Source: Pterois miles (taxonomy: Eukaryota; Chordata; Actinopteri; Perciformes; Scorpaenidae). From it: a stretch of 64,000 nucleotides of DNA. The stretch lies in the NCBI GenBank assembly GCA_947000775.1, contig CAMQGK010000516.1, positions 2,346,001 through 2,410,000 on the forward strand, in the 5' to 3' direction. Position 1 is the stretch's first letter. Every line of letters starts with the position of its first letter. This document shows positions 1-11,062 of the stretch, piece by piece. A program made the translations under genes and the position numbers. The notes below the pieces were generated by a model that did no database searches, was not told the DNA's origin, and worked only from the letters and a program-made list of their open reading frames with translations.

Positions 1-186
1 ACAGAGATAGAGAGAGGGAGAGAAAGAGAGAGATAAAGAAAGAGATAAGAGAGGAAGAGAGAGAAGAAAAGAGATAGAGAGAAGAGAGAGATAAAGACAG
101 AGAGACAGAGAGAGGAAGAGAGAGAGAGATAAAGAGAGAAGAGAGAGGAGAGAAAGAGAGAGATAAAGACAGAGAGATAGAGAGAG

Positions 187-219
<33 letters not shown>

Positions 220-264
220 AGAGAGAGAGAGACAGAGAGAGATAAAGACAGAGATAGAGAGAGG

Positions 265-315
<51 letters not shown>

Positions 316-509
316 AAGACAGAGGAGGGAGAGGAGAGAGAGAGAGAGACAGAGAGAGGGAGAGAAGAGAGAGAGAGATAAAGACAGAGAGATAGAGAGA
401 GGAAGAGAGAGAGAGAGAGAGATAAAGAGATGGAGAGAAAGAGAGAGATAAAGACAGAGAGATAGAGAGAGGAGAGAGAGAGAGAGATAAAGACAGAGAC
501 AGAGAGAGA

Positions 510-542
<33 letters not shown>

Positions 543-728
543 TAAAGAGATAGAGAGGGAGAGAGAGAGAGAAGAGAGAGACAGAGAGAGAGAGAGATAG
601 AGATAAAGACAGAGAGATAAGAGACAGAGACAGAGAGAGGGAGAGAAAGAGAGAGATAAAGACAGAGAGATAGAGAGAGGAAGAGAGAGAGAGATAAAGA
701 CAGAGAGAGGGAGAGAAAGAGAGAGAAG
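1..728. repeat. GA-rich polypurine array
   Basis: Almost pure purine sequence on the plus strand, made of GA dinucleotide runs with recurring variants such as GAGATAAAGACAGAGAGA. It is an imperfect microsatellite that grades into a minisatellite and is cut by the left window edge. Long homopurine-homopyrimidine tracts of this kind can form triplex DNA, but nothing here shows a function. It ends abruptly at a pyrimidine-rich stretch near 730. Array length in an assembly is likely to be unreliable. Confidence 0.95.
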
Positions 729-859
729 TCTAACTCCCCCCCTCCACCGAGCTGACGGCAGCATCACCACCACATCCTCTGACTCCTCATCCTCCACACG
801 GTTTCTCCTCGTTATCCAGATCACTAGTTGGGTCAGTCCTGAGATGAAATTCGTTAGTG
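729..859. other. Short unique intronic spacer
   Basis: Mixed-composition sequence between the GA array and the first LINE relic. No feature seen. Confidence 0.5.
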
Positions 860-1870
860 TCCAGACCTTTTCCTGACAGAGGAGCATGGACCATAGAGAA
901 GGAGAGAAATGATCTCCTCAGCCCTGAAACCACACCTGTAGTTGGCTGAAAAGTCTGACGGGTCCAGGACAGACTGAACAGATGCTGGATGGTTTCTGTC
1001 TGCGAGCAGAAAGGACAGCCGTCCCCCGTTCCAGGACTGAGGAACAGATACCTGTTCGGAGCTATGGCCCTTGGGGACGATCCCCCGCCAAAAAACTCTG
1101 TCCAGTTTCAAAGTCTCCCAACTCTGGGGTTTTTAGAGACAGCAGGAGGTCCTCCTCGTCCTGCCGCTGTCCCACAGCAGGGGAGACAGCCAGGGAGGGA
1201 AAGACGTACATCATATTCATCATTCCATTGGTCAGATAGAGTACCGCCTTCAGCAAACGCTCTGAGGACTTCTGGCAGGGAAGCACAGACCTCCTTCACC
1301 AGAGTCTTCATGAGATGCCCCAGCACAGCCAGCCTCAGTCTGGATGCTGACACAGGACAGGACCTGAGAGGTGATGAAGCTGTTTCCAAACAGCAGCTCC
1401 TCAAAGACCTACATCCCTGGTGTCGTCACAGACTGGTAAAAGGGTGTCAGACTAGTTCAATCCATGGACTGGGGCTGGACCAGGTGTTTGTCATGCTGTG
1501 ATGTTGACCAGGCCCTGTCCTCCCTCCTGTACCTGTTGGTACAGTACCGCTGATCTTGTCCAGTGGTTCCCGACCATAAGAAATCCTCAGCTGCCTTCTA
1601 AACTCAGGCCCTGTGGTGGAGGTAAAACAGTCTGTGCCAAACGGCCGAGGCAACCAGGTTATTGATGATCAGGACCATTCCCCTATAGGAAAGCTGAGGT
1701 AGCAGCCATTTCCATTGAGACAGTCGGGCACAGGCTCTCTCCATAGCACCCTCCAGTTCTTGCTCTGAAACTCCTCTGTTCCCAGAAAAACACCCAACAC
1801 TTTCATGCCCTGCCTTCCCCCGCTGAGGTTTCCTGGTAACGTCGGTGGTCCTCGTCTGCCCACTGCCCAG
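860..1870 (-). mobile_element. Decayed LINE ORF2 C-terminal region (L1/Tx1-like)
   Basis: On the minus strand, conceptual translation in shifting frames gives KVLGVFLGTEEF, RLSQWKWLLPQLSYRG and LIINNLVASAVWHRLFYLHH. This block follows the RT catalytic core in L1/Tx1-type non-LTR retrotransposons, where it reads close to KYLGVYLG...W...KWLLPQLSYRGR...NNLVAS. Frame changes and stops break the region into short ORFs, so it is a pseudogene fragment. Its 5' part (RT core and endonuclease) is missing and a different LINE fragment abuts it near 1880. The assignment to the L1/Tx1 group is from recognised wording of the motif. It has no link to ntrk3 beyond sitting in its intron. Confidence 0.7.
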
Positions 1871-1879
1871 TCTGCAACG

Positions 1880-2150
1880 CTGATCAGAGTCCCAAAGCTG
1901 CCCTGGGGACAGAGCCATAGGTTTTAATGTAGTGGTCCAGTGTGTTTCCATCCCTGGTGGGACACTTAATATGATTTCTGCATTTAGGTGGCTCTTTGCT
2001 GACCATCAGCAGGGAGTCTGGATGATATTTCTCCTGGTAATCCCACAGAGAGCTGCTAGTCCTCCAAGTAAGAGCTCTGCAAAACCTTCTGGAGGGATGA
2101 AAAACAGTCACAAGTTTTGACATTACCTGTCGGATTTTTAAAACCAGAAA
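1880..2150 (-). mobile_element. LINE endonuclease-domain fragment
   Basis: Minus-strand translation contains KCRNHIKCPTRDGNTLDH and SVPRAALGL. This resembles the end of the apurinic-like endonuclease domain in fish LINEs of the L2/CR1/Rex1 type (CPTR..NTLDHCYT...SVPRAALG.SDH). The histidine-containing end (SDH) that would follow is lost where the sequence joins the neighbouring Tx1-like fragment. The two fragments lie in the same orientation, so this looks like a nested or end-to-end insertion of two unrelated LINEs. Clade is uncertain. Confidence 0.55.
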
Positions 2151-2819
2151 GAAGTAGGAGAGATCGTACCACCGTTCGTGGTACAATCCTTCCTCCCAAA
2201 GATGGTTCGTTCAGACGTTGTGGTGGAAATAGTGTTCTAGCATTAAGTTGAAATCGCTGCTAGCGGCCCCTACAGACAGCAATATTCATAAGAACCACAA
2301 TATTTAAGTGATGCATGCAACCAACAAAACACTGCCACATTTACTGAGTCTAATAACTAGTGGGACAAGAAATACCATTTGAAGATGGAGCTAGATGAAA
2401 TGCCATTGCATCATTAAAATGAGTGTTTGACGATGTCCGTGCTGGAGGAAAGGTCAAGTAGTTAGAGCAATCACCCTCTGGACTGTCAATATCCATAAAT
2501 GTCACGTCATGTAAATCCAGCCGTTTCAGATGCCTTATCGTGGACCAAAGTCTTGATCTGACAGTGTCTGGGTTCACCTCCACTCAAAACAGCCTCAGCT
2601 GACCAGTTCAACCAAGCTCTAACGGAGCATCTCCATGACACTTCATCACTTCTTTACTCAGAGAGGAAAGTGATTGAAACTGTATACACTGTGGTCATAG
2701 ACACCCTCTGATTAGCTCCATAGCTCTTAACCATCGCTGCCGTGCACAGCTCTGCTTCAAGTACATTGTTTAAGCAGCATTATCACTGAATGTAACCTGG
2801 AGTGTTGCTGAATCATCCA
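2151..2819. other. Intronic stretch, nothing recognised
   Basis: Short ORFs here, such as a 77-codon minus-strand frame at 2350-2583, have no recognisable domain and no splice or codon-bias support. I see no repeat family I can name. Confidence 0.5.
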
Positions 2820-3130
2820 GTGTCACAGCCCATCTCATCAAGTACGAACGCTTGGTCAGTGTGTGATACAGACACACCAAGGCAGCCCTTTAGCATCAGT
2901 ATGAGGCGAGCCGGGCTCTCTGCTAACTCAGTGTAAACCCATCCAGAAAAGGCTGGACGGATCAAACAAACACAGAGTTTCTCCCAGGAGACCACTGTCC
3001 ATGTCCTGGGTGAGACCAGGTCAGTTATGTAACAAACAGCCTACTTATTTTAACCCAAACCACGATCTTTTCTTAAACCTAACCGAGTACTTTTGTTGCC
3101 TAAACCTAACCACATAGGTAACTATTAACA
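2820..3130 (+). mobile_element. Dispersed MITE-like repeat, copy 1 (CCTAAACCTAACC family)
   Basis: Contains TTGCCTAAACCTAACCA near 3098-3114, preceded by a block with GCTTGGTCAGTG and CACACCAAGGCAGCCCTTTAGC. Related blocks recur in this window at about 18280-18400, 20870-20935, 32640-32800, 45150-45380 and 51275-51520, some in the opposite orientation. That recurrence marks it as an interspersed repeat. No coding capacity is seen, which fits a MITE or another non-autonomous element; class unknown. Confidence 0.6.
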
Positions 3131-3733
3131 AAGTAACCTATGTTGCAAGTTTACTTTGAAAGGACACTGTATACAAGAAACGAGTGGAAGCTGTACGTTT
3201 CCTGTGAACACAGACGCTGATACTGAAGAGACGTCCGGTATGTGTGACAGGCAGAAACACAAATCAACGCTCAGTTCGTCACCATGCCAACATTTTGGTA
3301 TCGATACCGGCACCAACATGACCAACTTAAAACATTAGTGTTCTGTACATGTACTGATTCAGTAGCGGTGTAGCGAACAAGCCTAGTCCAGTCAAATGCT
3401 GAGGTTTGGTTTAGCCTCAGGCTGACGGAGGAGGACAGTGAGCTTCTTCTCAGCAGCACTCTGAAATAAAACTTATATTTAGTCTGTCACTTACACTGAC
3501 GTAGAGAATGAAGCTATGTTTAGAGGCGTTGATCTCGTTAGCAGTGTTATTTCTGGTGTTTTGCTCCTTTACACACATACTATTCATAGTTTCTAATCTT
3601 ACATTTGCTCTTCATGAACTACTATCCTCTTCTCAAGTACTCTCAAACAAATATGTACTATGCTTTACCTTGTCTGTACCTTATGTCTTACAGCATCTTT
3701 TCTGTCTTCTCTCCTCTCCTTCTCCCTCCACAG
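3131..3733. other. Intron end upstream of the microexon
   Basis: Mostly unremarkable sequence. The last 40 bases are strongly pyrimidine-rich (TCTTCTCTCCTCTCCTTC and similar) and end in CCACAG, a good 3' splice site for the exon that starts at 3734. Confidence 0.7.
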
Positions 3734-3757
3734 TTACAGACACAGATTACGATTATG
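3734..3757 (+). CDS. ntrk3: ntrk3 (TrkC) juxtamembrane microexon
   Basis: A 24-nt exon flanked by a strong polypyrimidine tract with CCACAG and by the donor GTAAGT. In the frame fixed by the next exon it reads x-TDTDYDY and begins and ends in phase 1: two bases complete an upstream codon and one base starts a valine codon. The product is part of the short extracellular linker of TrkC between the Ig-like domains and the membrane. Mammalian NTRK3 also has very short exons in this linker, so a microexon fits. Length is a multiple of three with equal phases, so inclusion or skipping would not change the frame. The assignment rests on frame continuity, position and splice-site quality, because the peptide itself is poorly conserved and acidic. 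Confidence 0.75.
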
Positions 3758-4804
3758 GTAAGTGCTTTTTGTGTGAATTTCACAGGAGTATTATGTAGTA
3801 TTATGTCATGACATCTTCTACATGTATATGGCCCCAAACATTCAGGCTGACTTACAGTTAGCTTGTGTGCACATTGCACCTTTAATATGATATAATTACT
3901 CTATCGTAGAATATGACTAGTGAGCCAAAAATCCAGCAGTTCTTGAAAGCAGAATGTATAGTGGGTTTTATATTTTGTACTAGCATCGCCTCAGCGCTAA
4001 AGAAAGGTCTGGCTCCACATATTTTCATTCTGCCATGCGGGGAAATGTATTTCTTTAAAATAATCTAAATCATCTTGGGCGACGCTAAGATGCAGCGATG
4101 GTGCTGCATAGCAAACTTAACAGGAGACGTACCGTTGAGTCGTCCACGAATCCACAAATCAAACTGTGCTCAGGGGAAACACGACTGTAATACGCAGTGT
4201 GTGCCGGCTCGGTCCGGCTTTGAATGGACGGGTGTTGACTGCTGTACATGTATATATATGCATTATGTTGTAAGATGCAGCTGATATGTTCTCTGCATGC
4301 ATATGGGCGAGATACTACATAAATACATCTTAGTTGGTGGAAATGGTGGAAAAAAAAATGACATTTACTTCAGTATATTACTGTACAGTACTCTACAGTT
4401 TTCTACAGTTTTGTTGTCTGTATTTTATGCTACTTTACACTTACACCTATGTAGTTGACCACATAACGAACCATCCCTGACACATCATAAACTGACGCTA
4501 GAGGGGTACGTAGAGCGCCAGAGCTGGCACCACTACAATCCTACATAATAAACATATAGCTAGATGAATACTATTCAGTATTACCTCAGTAGGGGTAAAA
4601 TCTTGTGGCTGAGCCTGCTTTATTAGGTTGTATTGGATTTACAGGTGTACCAGTAATAATGTTAATAGTCTAAGATGGACAATTCTGCATAATGACTAGA
4701 TTTTGTACACTACACTGATAAAAAAATAAATGTATGTTTTGGATGGCTTTGAATGCAAAATATTTACTTGTAACTGAGTATTTTTCACTGCAAACTAAAC
4801 ACTA

Positions 4805-4852
<48 letters not shown>

Positions 4853-5191
4853 TTTTTTTCATGACCATAATGCATATCTCATCAAGATATGTCTGAGTAA
4901 ATATGTTAAATATGTTTTAAGGTTGAACAGTACACTTCATGGTAATGATTTATTTTACAGGTCTATAATTTTTCAGAAATGTGTGAGAGCATTGATTGAT
5001 TGGTTGACTGACTGCATAACAATAAAAAATATAACCATGTAATTGCATGACTGATTTAGTATGTTATGTCTTTGACCTCTTTGTGTCTGCAGGTTGTTGC
5101 TCATTATTGATCTGAGCAGCTCTGGGCTCAGGGCCGTAAACTGATGTGATTTTCAAACCCAGTTTGTGTCTTCCTGTGTTTTTTCTACCAG
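3758..5191 (+). other. ntrk3: ntrk3 intron, 1434 bases
   Basis: Intron with donor GTAAGT and acceptor TTTTTTCTACCAG. Apart from the TA microsatellite at 4808-4849 I recognise nothing. AT-rich, with no ORF of note. Confidence 0.75.
4808..4849. repeat. (TA)n microsatellite
   Basis: About 21 uninterrupted TA units followed by a poly-T run. Confidence 0.97.
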
Positions 5192-5238
5192 TAACCCCGA
5201 CCGAAGAGACTCACAAACCGGAGGAAGATACTTTCGGG
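5192..5238 (+). CDS. ntrk3: ntrk3 (TrkC) extracellular juxtamembrane exon
   Basis: A 47-nt exon between TTCTACCAG and GTGAGT. With the G carried from the microexon it reads VTPTEETHKPEEDTFG. The THKPEEDTFG part is the hallmark of TrkC just outside the membrane, and the next exon continues directly with VSIAVGL as in other vertebrate NTRK3 proteins. It enters in phase 1 and ends in phase 0. This stalk joins the neurotrophin-binding Ig domain to the transmembrane helix. Together with the microexon and the next exon it fixes the gene as ntrk3 and not ntrk1 or ntrk2. Confidence 0.93.
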
Positions 5239-6004
5239 GTGAGTGACTGAAGTTCAACATGTTGAGTGCTTGGCTGATATTGTGGTTGTGTTTCTTCCTG
5301 ATTACGCACACAGAGAAACAAAGCCCATATGAAAAAGCTGCTGATCAATCATAGCTATGGCTTGGCTTGTCTAACCCATCGTGTGATTTAAATCGCTAGT
5401 TATTTCTGTAGTTACCTCCAATCTTGTGTTGGTGATCTAGACTTTATTAAACAAGATCATCACCAAGGATCATCTCAGATTTATCTCATTTTTACATATA
5501 ACTAAATAGATAATATCAGATAAAATGATGAAGCTGGTGTTATATCCTGCCTGGGTTGTGTTTTTAAACGAGTCAAAGAGGAGTCTCAGTAAACTTACTG
5601 TAGCAACTACAGAAGAAATAACCAATTTATCTCACAGTCTCAGTCACAGTATCATGTAGTATAGGGTAGACCTAAATTCATTGGCAGCAATTTTGATAAT
5701 CAATTAATCAGTTTAGATATTTTATAAAAAAAAAAAATCTGTAATTTCAGCTTCTTAAATGTGAAAATGTTCCTTTACTCCTCTATGACAGTGAACTGAA
5801 TATCTTTGAGTTGTGGACAAAACAATCTGAGGATGTCATGGTGGGCTTTGAGAAACACTGATCTTCATTTTCTGACATTTCATAGACCAAATAACTAATC
5901 GAGTAATCATGAAAATTATCAACAGAATAATCAGCAACGAAGATAAGCTCTAGTTCAAGGTAGGTTTGACCCTAAATAGTCAACTATTCCATGATTCTAT
6001 CTAA

Positions 6005-6300
6005 GGAGCTGGATTGACCCCATCCCCCCTTAGGGGTCACAGGAGCACTGGATCCGATCCCAGCTGGTACTGGGCGAAGCCTGGACAGGTCTCCAGTCCA
6101 TCACAGGACACATAGAGACAGACAACATAGAGACAGACAACCATTCACATCTACGGGACATTTAGAGTCATCAATTAACCTAAACAGCATGTCTTTGGAC
6201 TGTGGGAGGAAGCCGGAGTACCCGGAGAAAACCCACGCTGACACGGGGAGAACAACTCCACAAAGAAGAGTCCCAAGCCGGATTCGAACCCAAAATCAAA
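6005..6300 (+). mobile_element. LINE 3'-end relic (RTE/Expander-like)
   Basis: Contains the phrases GGACAGGTCTCCAGTCCATC, CATTTAGAGTCATCAATTAA, TCTTTGGACTGTGGGAGGAA and GAGAAAACCCACGCTGACAC, then GGATTCGAACCC. This ordered set is a very common untranslated 3' region of fish RTE-type (Expander-like) retrotransposons. A short duplication (ACATAGAGACAGACAAC twice, near 6110-6141) is present. No coding part is attached, so it is a 5'-truncated copy. Class name is from memory of the consensus. Confidence 0.7.
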
Positions 6301-7720
6301 TCGTCACATTGTAAAAATGTGGTTATGAAACAAAGACTCATCCCATTTGTCTTTAAAAGGATTGTAAAGTTTGATTTTGGTTTCACGTGATCAGGGGTAA
6401 AACTCCTGTTTCTGAGCCACCATCCGCCAGACCGTCTCCCAAAGCGGACTACGTAATAATTACTACGGCCACTAGAGGTCGCCGTCTTCTTCCTGTATTT
6501 GTACCATGTGAATGTGATGACAATGGCCTTCTGCACCTACTAGAAGGTCGCCAGCAAAATGAAAGGTTGTGAACAAAACGAGCTCGTAGCATGTACAGAC
6601 ATGATGTATAACGTATAAACACCTTAAGTTGATTGGAAGATCATTAATCTCAGTATTGTTATGACTGAAATACTTTTGATGTTGACAGCAGCAGCTTTCT
6701 GTCCATCTGTACGTAAACTCATAACGGCCATTATATTAAATACCAGTGATGTGCAAAGCAAGACATAAAAAATCTGCTAATTTAGCTCAGGAGATTTAGT
6801 GTTGAGAGCGGCCTCTCATTGTCCTCCATCCATATCTGCTGAAATCCCCTGGTGGCTACAAACGTAATGGACTGTCATTTTCCTGTAATGGACGAGGAAA
6901 AGATAACTGCTGAGGCTGAGGTCTTTGAGGGAGCCTAGTGGGTTCATGTATGTGTGTGGGGGCATTTTTCTTTTTTATATTTTTGTGTTTGCATCTGTGT
7001 TTAAAAAGAACAGGAATACCTTTATACACAGAGTCTGAATTGGTGCCAGTAACCTAATTCAACAGTTGCATGATCACCATGTGTATCTTGTATATACACA
7101 TGTATACCATATGTATCCTGTATATCTTGGTAAGCTTATTTGAATTTCATTACATACATGAGGTCTATATGACAAATACATGTGATAAAGATAGTTAGAA
7201 AGTAAGAGCCGCGATGTACCCCGGTTGAGATGTACCGACCAGCTCTCCATTTAAAGGGTCCGATTGTCAGTCCTACTGGTTTTACTCAGACAGGATTGCT
7301 GAAAACTGTTGCAGCTGGTGACGAGGAGCCCCCCCATGATGCAGCACCAGATCGCGTAGCTGGAATCCAGTACTCTCATTGGCCACGGCCGTTAACGGCG
7401 GCTCTCTTCTCAGCGATCTTGGGAGCCATTTTAAGAGGTCGGAAAATAAGGTCTAGGGGTCAGTTTATTTGCTTGGAGCAACTGATCGAACCATAGAAGA
7501 TGTGGATACACTTTACCTTTGAGACCGCAGTCCTTCAGGCTTAATTATTATTAATTATTATTATTATTACTAATATCTAATTTTTTTATTATTTTAATTT
7601 TCTATGCTGCCAGATCACATTTTTGAGGCTCTTGAGATGCATGAAGACTCACTAAAATTAGACGATGCATCAGACGTTGTGTAGTGACTGGGCTTAGCCA
7701 TCGTCAGCGGGCTCCACAGC

Positions 7721-8276
7721 GCCCCCTAACGCCCCTAACGCCCCCTAATGCCCCCTACCGCCCCCTACCGCCCTAATTCCCCCTAATGCTCCCTAACGCC
7801 CCTAACGCCCCTAACGACCCTAACGCCCCCTAACGACCCTAACGCCCCCTAACGACCCTAACGCCCCCAAACGCCCCTAACGCCCCTAACACCCCCTAAC
7901 GACCCTAATGCCCCCTAACGACCCTACCGCCCCCTAACGCCCCCAACGCCCCCTAACGCCCCCTAACGCCCCTAACACCCCCTAACGACCCTAACGCCCC
8001 CTAACGACCCTACCGCCCCTAACGACCCTAACGCCCCCTAACGCCCCTAACGCCCCCTAACGACCCTAACGCCCCCTAACGCCCCTAACGCCCCCTAACG
8101 CCCCCAACGCCCCCTAACGCCCCTAACGCCCCCTAACGCCCCCTAACGCCCCCTAACGCCCCCTAACGCCCCTAACGCCCCCTAACGCCCCCTAACGCCC
8201 CTAACGCCCCCTAACGCCCCCTACCGCCCCTAATGCCCCCTAATGCCCCCTAACGCCCCTAACGCCCCCTAACGCC
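7721..8276 (+). repeat. C-rich minisatellite, CCCCCTAACG-type units
   Basis: About 556 bases of tandem 9-10 base units: CCCCCTAACG, CCCCTAACG and ACCCTAACG, with occasional CCG or ATG variants. The cytosine runs could form i-motifs and the complement G-quadruplexes. The CCCTAA core resembles telomere sequence but has an extra CG and irregular spacing, so it is not a telomere array. It begins exactly at the CAGCGCCCCCT phrase of the host repeat, which suggests expansion of that phrase. Confidence 0.95.
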
Positions 8277-8449
8277 AACAGGTCTGGAAAAACGTACTTC
8301 AATCTTCACGAAATTTGAGTGGGTCATTGCTCACATTGAAAGAGCGTACAAAATATATATGAGATTTGTTGTGGCCAACAGGCAGTCAGCCATCTTGGAT
8401 TTTGCAGTTAATTTAAAATTCTCATCTGCTGCTGCTGTATATATTTGGC

Positions 8450-8450
<1 letters not shown>

Positions 8451-8500
<50 letters not shown>
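8451..8500. repeat. (TA)n microsatellite
   Basis: About 25 TA units. Reading frames through it produce spurious YIYIYI peptides. Confidence 0.97.
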
Positions 8501-8503
<3 letters not shown>

Positions 8504-9731
8504 TTTGGTCTGTACATATTTCGTGTATTATGCACCTTGCACCGTTGTCTTGCGTGCACTTTTATTTGTTTGTTGGTTTGCTTTTAGTTTGTTACTGACT
8601 CAGGGACACGCCCACGAAACGGCCATAAACTCTATTCTGTTCTAAAACTTACAAACATGTTTGAGGACTTTAGGATTCACAAAAACTCACGAAACTTTAT
8701 ATGCATATTCACAGTAATAATTACTGGGATTTGGTGGTATAATTGGGCGTGGCCCCCTTATTACGTTTAGCCTTTGAACATACATTTGACCCTCGGTACA
8801 CTGGAAAACTCACACGGGATGTACAGCGACTGGGTTCAGCGTGGCTCCATAGCGCCCCCTGATGCCTGGAGGGCCGAAGTTGATCCTATATTCATGAAAT
8901 TTGGTCGGCACATCCGCTCATTATTTCAGACATATTTCTCATTGGGTTTCATTAGCTGAGCCCTGAAGTTGGCCATTTCGAATTTTGTGTGTTTTTCATG
9001 TATTTTATGTATACTTTTACGAAGTCCTCCTACTGAGTTTATTGGATTTGCATCAGATTTGGGTGATATAACCACCAAAGACACTAAGACACTAAGTTGA
9101 GGAGAAATTTTTTCATGAATGGTGATGTCATAGGTCAAGAGAGAAGACGCCATGTTTCACTTTACTGGTTAGGCTGCTCCTCCTAGAGGATTCAAGAGGT
9201 CCATCTCAAAGTCAGGCAGCAGAACTAAACACCTTCACAAGGCAAAACTGAGAAGCTTTTGAGTTTTCGTGATGCCGCGGCGAATTTCAATGTTTCGCCA
9301 TGTTCCTGAGGCTGTTGTGACTTGACTTTACATGGTCCAGTCTGTCCCACATTAGTCCAGGCCTGAAGACATACTGTATCTGCTCCATAATGAGTGATAG
9401 TCCTAGTGCCTCCTACAGGAGACAGGAAGTTGTTGTAAACTGAATATACATTGTCCAATCAGCCCGAAACTTGACATGTTTTATGAGTCCCGGCCCGACA
9501 ACATATTACTGAGTTATGGTGATAGTGGTACCTACTGATGCAGGGCAGCGGGTACCCCCGATATACAGGAACAGGCGAGGGCTCGTTCAGCGCTGCTTGC
9601 AGATTTAATTCATTAATTTTTTTTTTCTTAGTGGCTGTTGTTCCCCTTTAAGGTCTGCTGAAGCCTTTATGACTTTTCTTTATTCCTGTGCGTCTGTGTA
9701 GCTGTCCTAACCCTAGTTTCCTTGTCTGTAG

Positions 9732-9834
9732 GTCTCCATAGCAGTCGGCCTGGCAGGGTTTGCCTGTGTGATGCTGGTGGTTTTATTCCTTCTCATCAAC
9801 AAATATGGACGTCGATCAAAGTTCGGCATGAAAG
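9732..9834 (+). CDS. ntrk3: ntrk3 (TrkC) transmembrane exon
   Basis: A 103-nt exon with acceptor TGTCTGTAG and donor GTAAGA. It encodes 34 residues: VSIAVGLAGF, then a hydrophobic run with leucine and valine, then the stop-transfer segment INKYGRRSKFGMK. This single-pass helix followed by basic residues anchors the receptor in the plasma membrane and is nearly identical to TrkC of other vertebrates. The glycine within the helix and the KYGRRSKFGMKG sequence are diagnostic for NTRK3 compared with NTRK1 and NTRK2. It enters in phase 0 and leaves in phase 1, and the spare G completes the first glycine of the exon at 49736. Confidence 0.97.
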
Positions 9835-10389
9835 GTAAGAAGCCAGTGTAACTCTCTATTTGCTCTGTTTTCCTGAAGATGTCTTGATGATATTACTCCT
9901 GAATAAAGCTTAAAGGTGTGACTGGCATGAAGGCCAGACCCTTACCTGTAGATGGAGAGGCTGAACTGAACTGTCAGCTTTGCTTTTGTTGTATTCATAC
10001 TTGTCATACTTGCTTAAATCATTTAGCGGACTGAATGGAGACATTAATAAGTTAAAGCAGCAGTTTTGGTGTATATACTGTACATGCTGGTGGCTCGTTG
10101 AGGACTCGTGTGACCTGAGCATATTGATGTCTATTGAAGGAGCTGTGCAGGATCCAGTGTGGATGTGTTTTACATGTCTAAATCCTTCTTACGTCTCTCT
10201 CTCTATACCGATGTTTAAAACACTCTGGCTGATTATCAAGACTGTCATCACGGTTACAGATGTTTTTTCGTTGAACATAATGTTCTTGTCGCTGATCTTT
10301 CACCCGCGACAGTGTAATACTCCCACACGGCAAACTCTTTCTTTCACTTTTACGTGTAATCAAACCACATAGGCGCACGGCATCCGCCA

Positions 10390-10645
10390 TCATGCCAGAG
10401 CTGCATCCAGCCGGTGGCTTCTCCGAATCAGCAGCTGGTTACTGCTGTCAGAGACCGACCGCAAATAACCGACGCAACATTTAGCCGACTCAAAATTGAT
10501 GCAACACAACAGATAAACATCTGCACTGCCATCGGCGAATGTGGTCTTACTTGCCGATAGGCCAATGGCAGTCAACAAGGAAAATACTGACCGGTAGTGA
10601 CTAATGAAACAGTGCATCCCTTTCCAGAAGCCTACAATATGGTTC
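10390..10645 (-). mobile_element. Possible hAT-like MITE fragment
   Basis: The right edge reads AACAGTGCATCCCTTTCC, so the minus strand begins near GGGATGCACTG. Internal wording includes TTGCCGATAGGCCAATGGCA. These phrases resemble the common vertebrate hAT-type MITE that starts CAGGGATGCACCGAT and contains repeated CCGATA words. The second terminal repeat is not clear. A better-preserved relative sits at 57988-58329. Confidence 0.4.
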
Positions 10646-11062
10646 ATGGCTCATCATCCTTTATGTTGACATCACATGTTATTACTGTATCCTGAGAAAA
10701 TAATCACTGCTTATATTTAACAAAAAAGCCCAGTCTGCTCTGATTGGTCAGCATTTGTGGTCTTCCACATCTGCACTGTCTCCATCTTCACAGCGTCCCT
10801 GCAGCCGTGGACTCACTAAACCCACTGTACAGCTGAGACATCTCAGCTTATGGCAGTCCCGACGGCTCCTTAAAAGGCATTTTGATACTTTCACAGTATT
10901 TACTGAGTATGCGAAGCACCTAGACCTCTTTTATAATCAAATAAGACATGAAATCTCACTTTCTACAACATGGGACTGTTAACTAAATGTCAACTTACTA
11001 GCTTTTGAATACATCCCATGGTCTTCCTCATTCGCTCATTTGTCATCAGGTAAGCGGAGTCT
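10646..11062. other. Intronic stretch, nothing recognised
   Basis: No repeat, domain or regulatory signal that I can support. Confidence 0.4.

Larger units (their letters stand above)
7676..9540 (+). repeat. Dispersed repeat units containing the phrase CAGCGCCCCCT
   Basis: At least two diverged units are visible. One starts near 7683 (GTGACTGGGCTTAGCC, then CTCCACAGCGCCCCCTAACG) and one near 8825 (GCGACTGGGTTCAGCG, then CTCCATAGCGCCCCCTGATG). After each comes a CTTCA/TTGATC...TTCA(C/T)GAAATTTG segment and later a GCCAT(C/T)TTGG or GCCATTTCG phrase. Such units with 'gaaatttgg' wording are frequent in fish genomes as a non-coding repeat. The first unit is split by the minisatellite at 7721-8276. 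Confidence 0.55.
5239..9731 (+). other. ntrk3: ntrk3 intron, 4493 bases
   Basis: Intron between the juxtamembrane and transmembrane exons. It carries a LINE 3'-end relic (about 6005-6300), a dispersed repeat with a large CCCTAACG-type minisatellite (7676-9540) and a TA microsatellite. The stretches 5239-6004 and 6301-7670 contain no feature I can name; an 88-codon open frame at 7230-7496 lacks any recognisable domain. Confidence 0.75.

Noticed and set aside
3508..3798. 96-codon frame ending in TVTDTDYDYG
   Set aside because: Mostly intronic sequence running into the microexon; only the 24-nt part is supported.
7721..8276. Interstitial telomere repeat
   Set aside because: The unit is CCCCCTAACG/CCCCTAACG, not TTAGGG/CCCTAA, and arises inside a dispersed repeat.
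8359..8598. 79-codon frame with IYIYIY
   Set aside because: Translation of the TA microsatellite.
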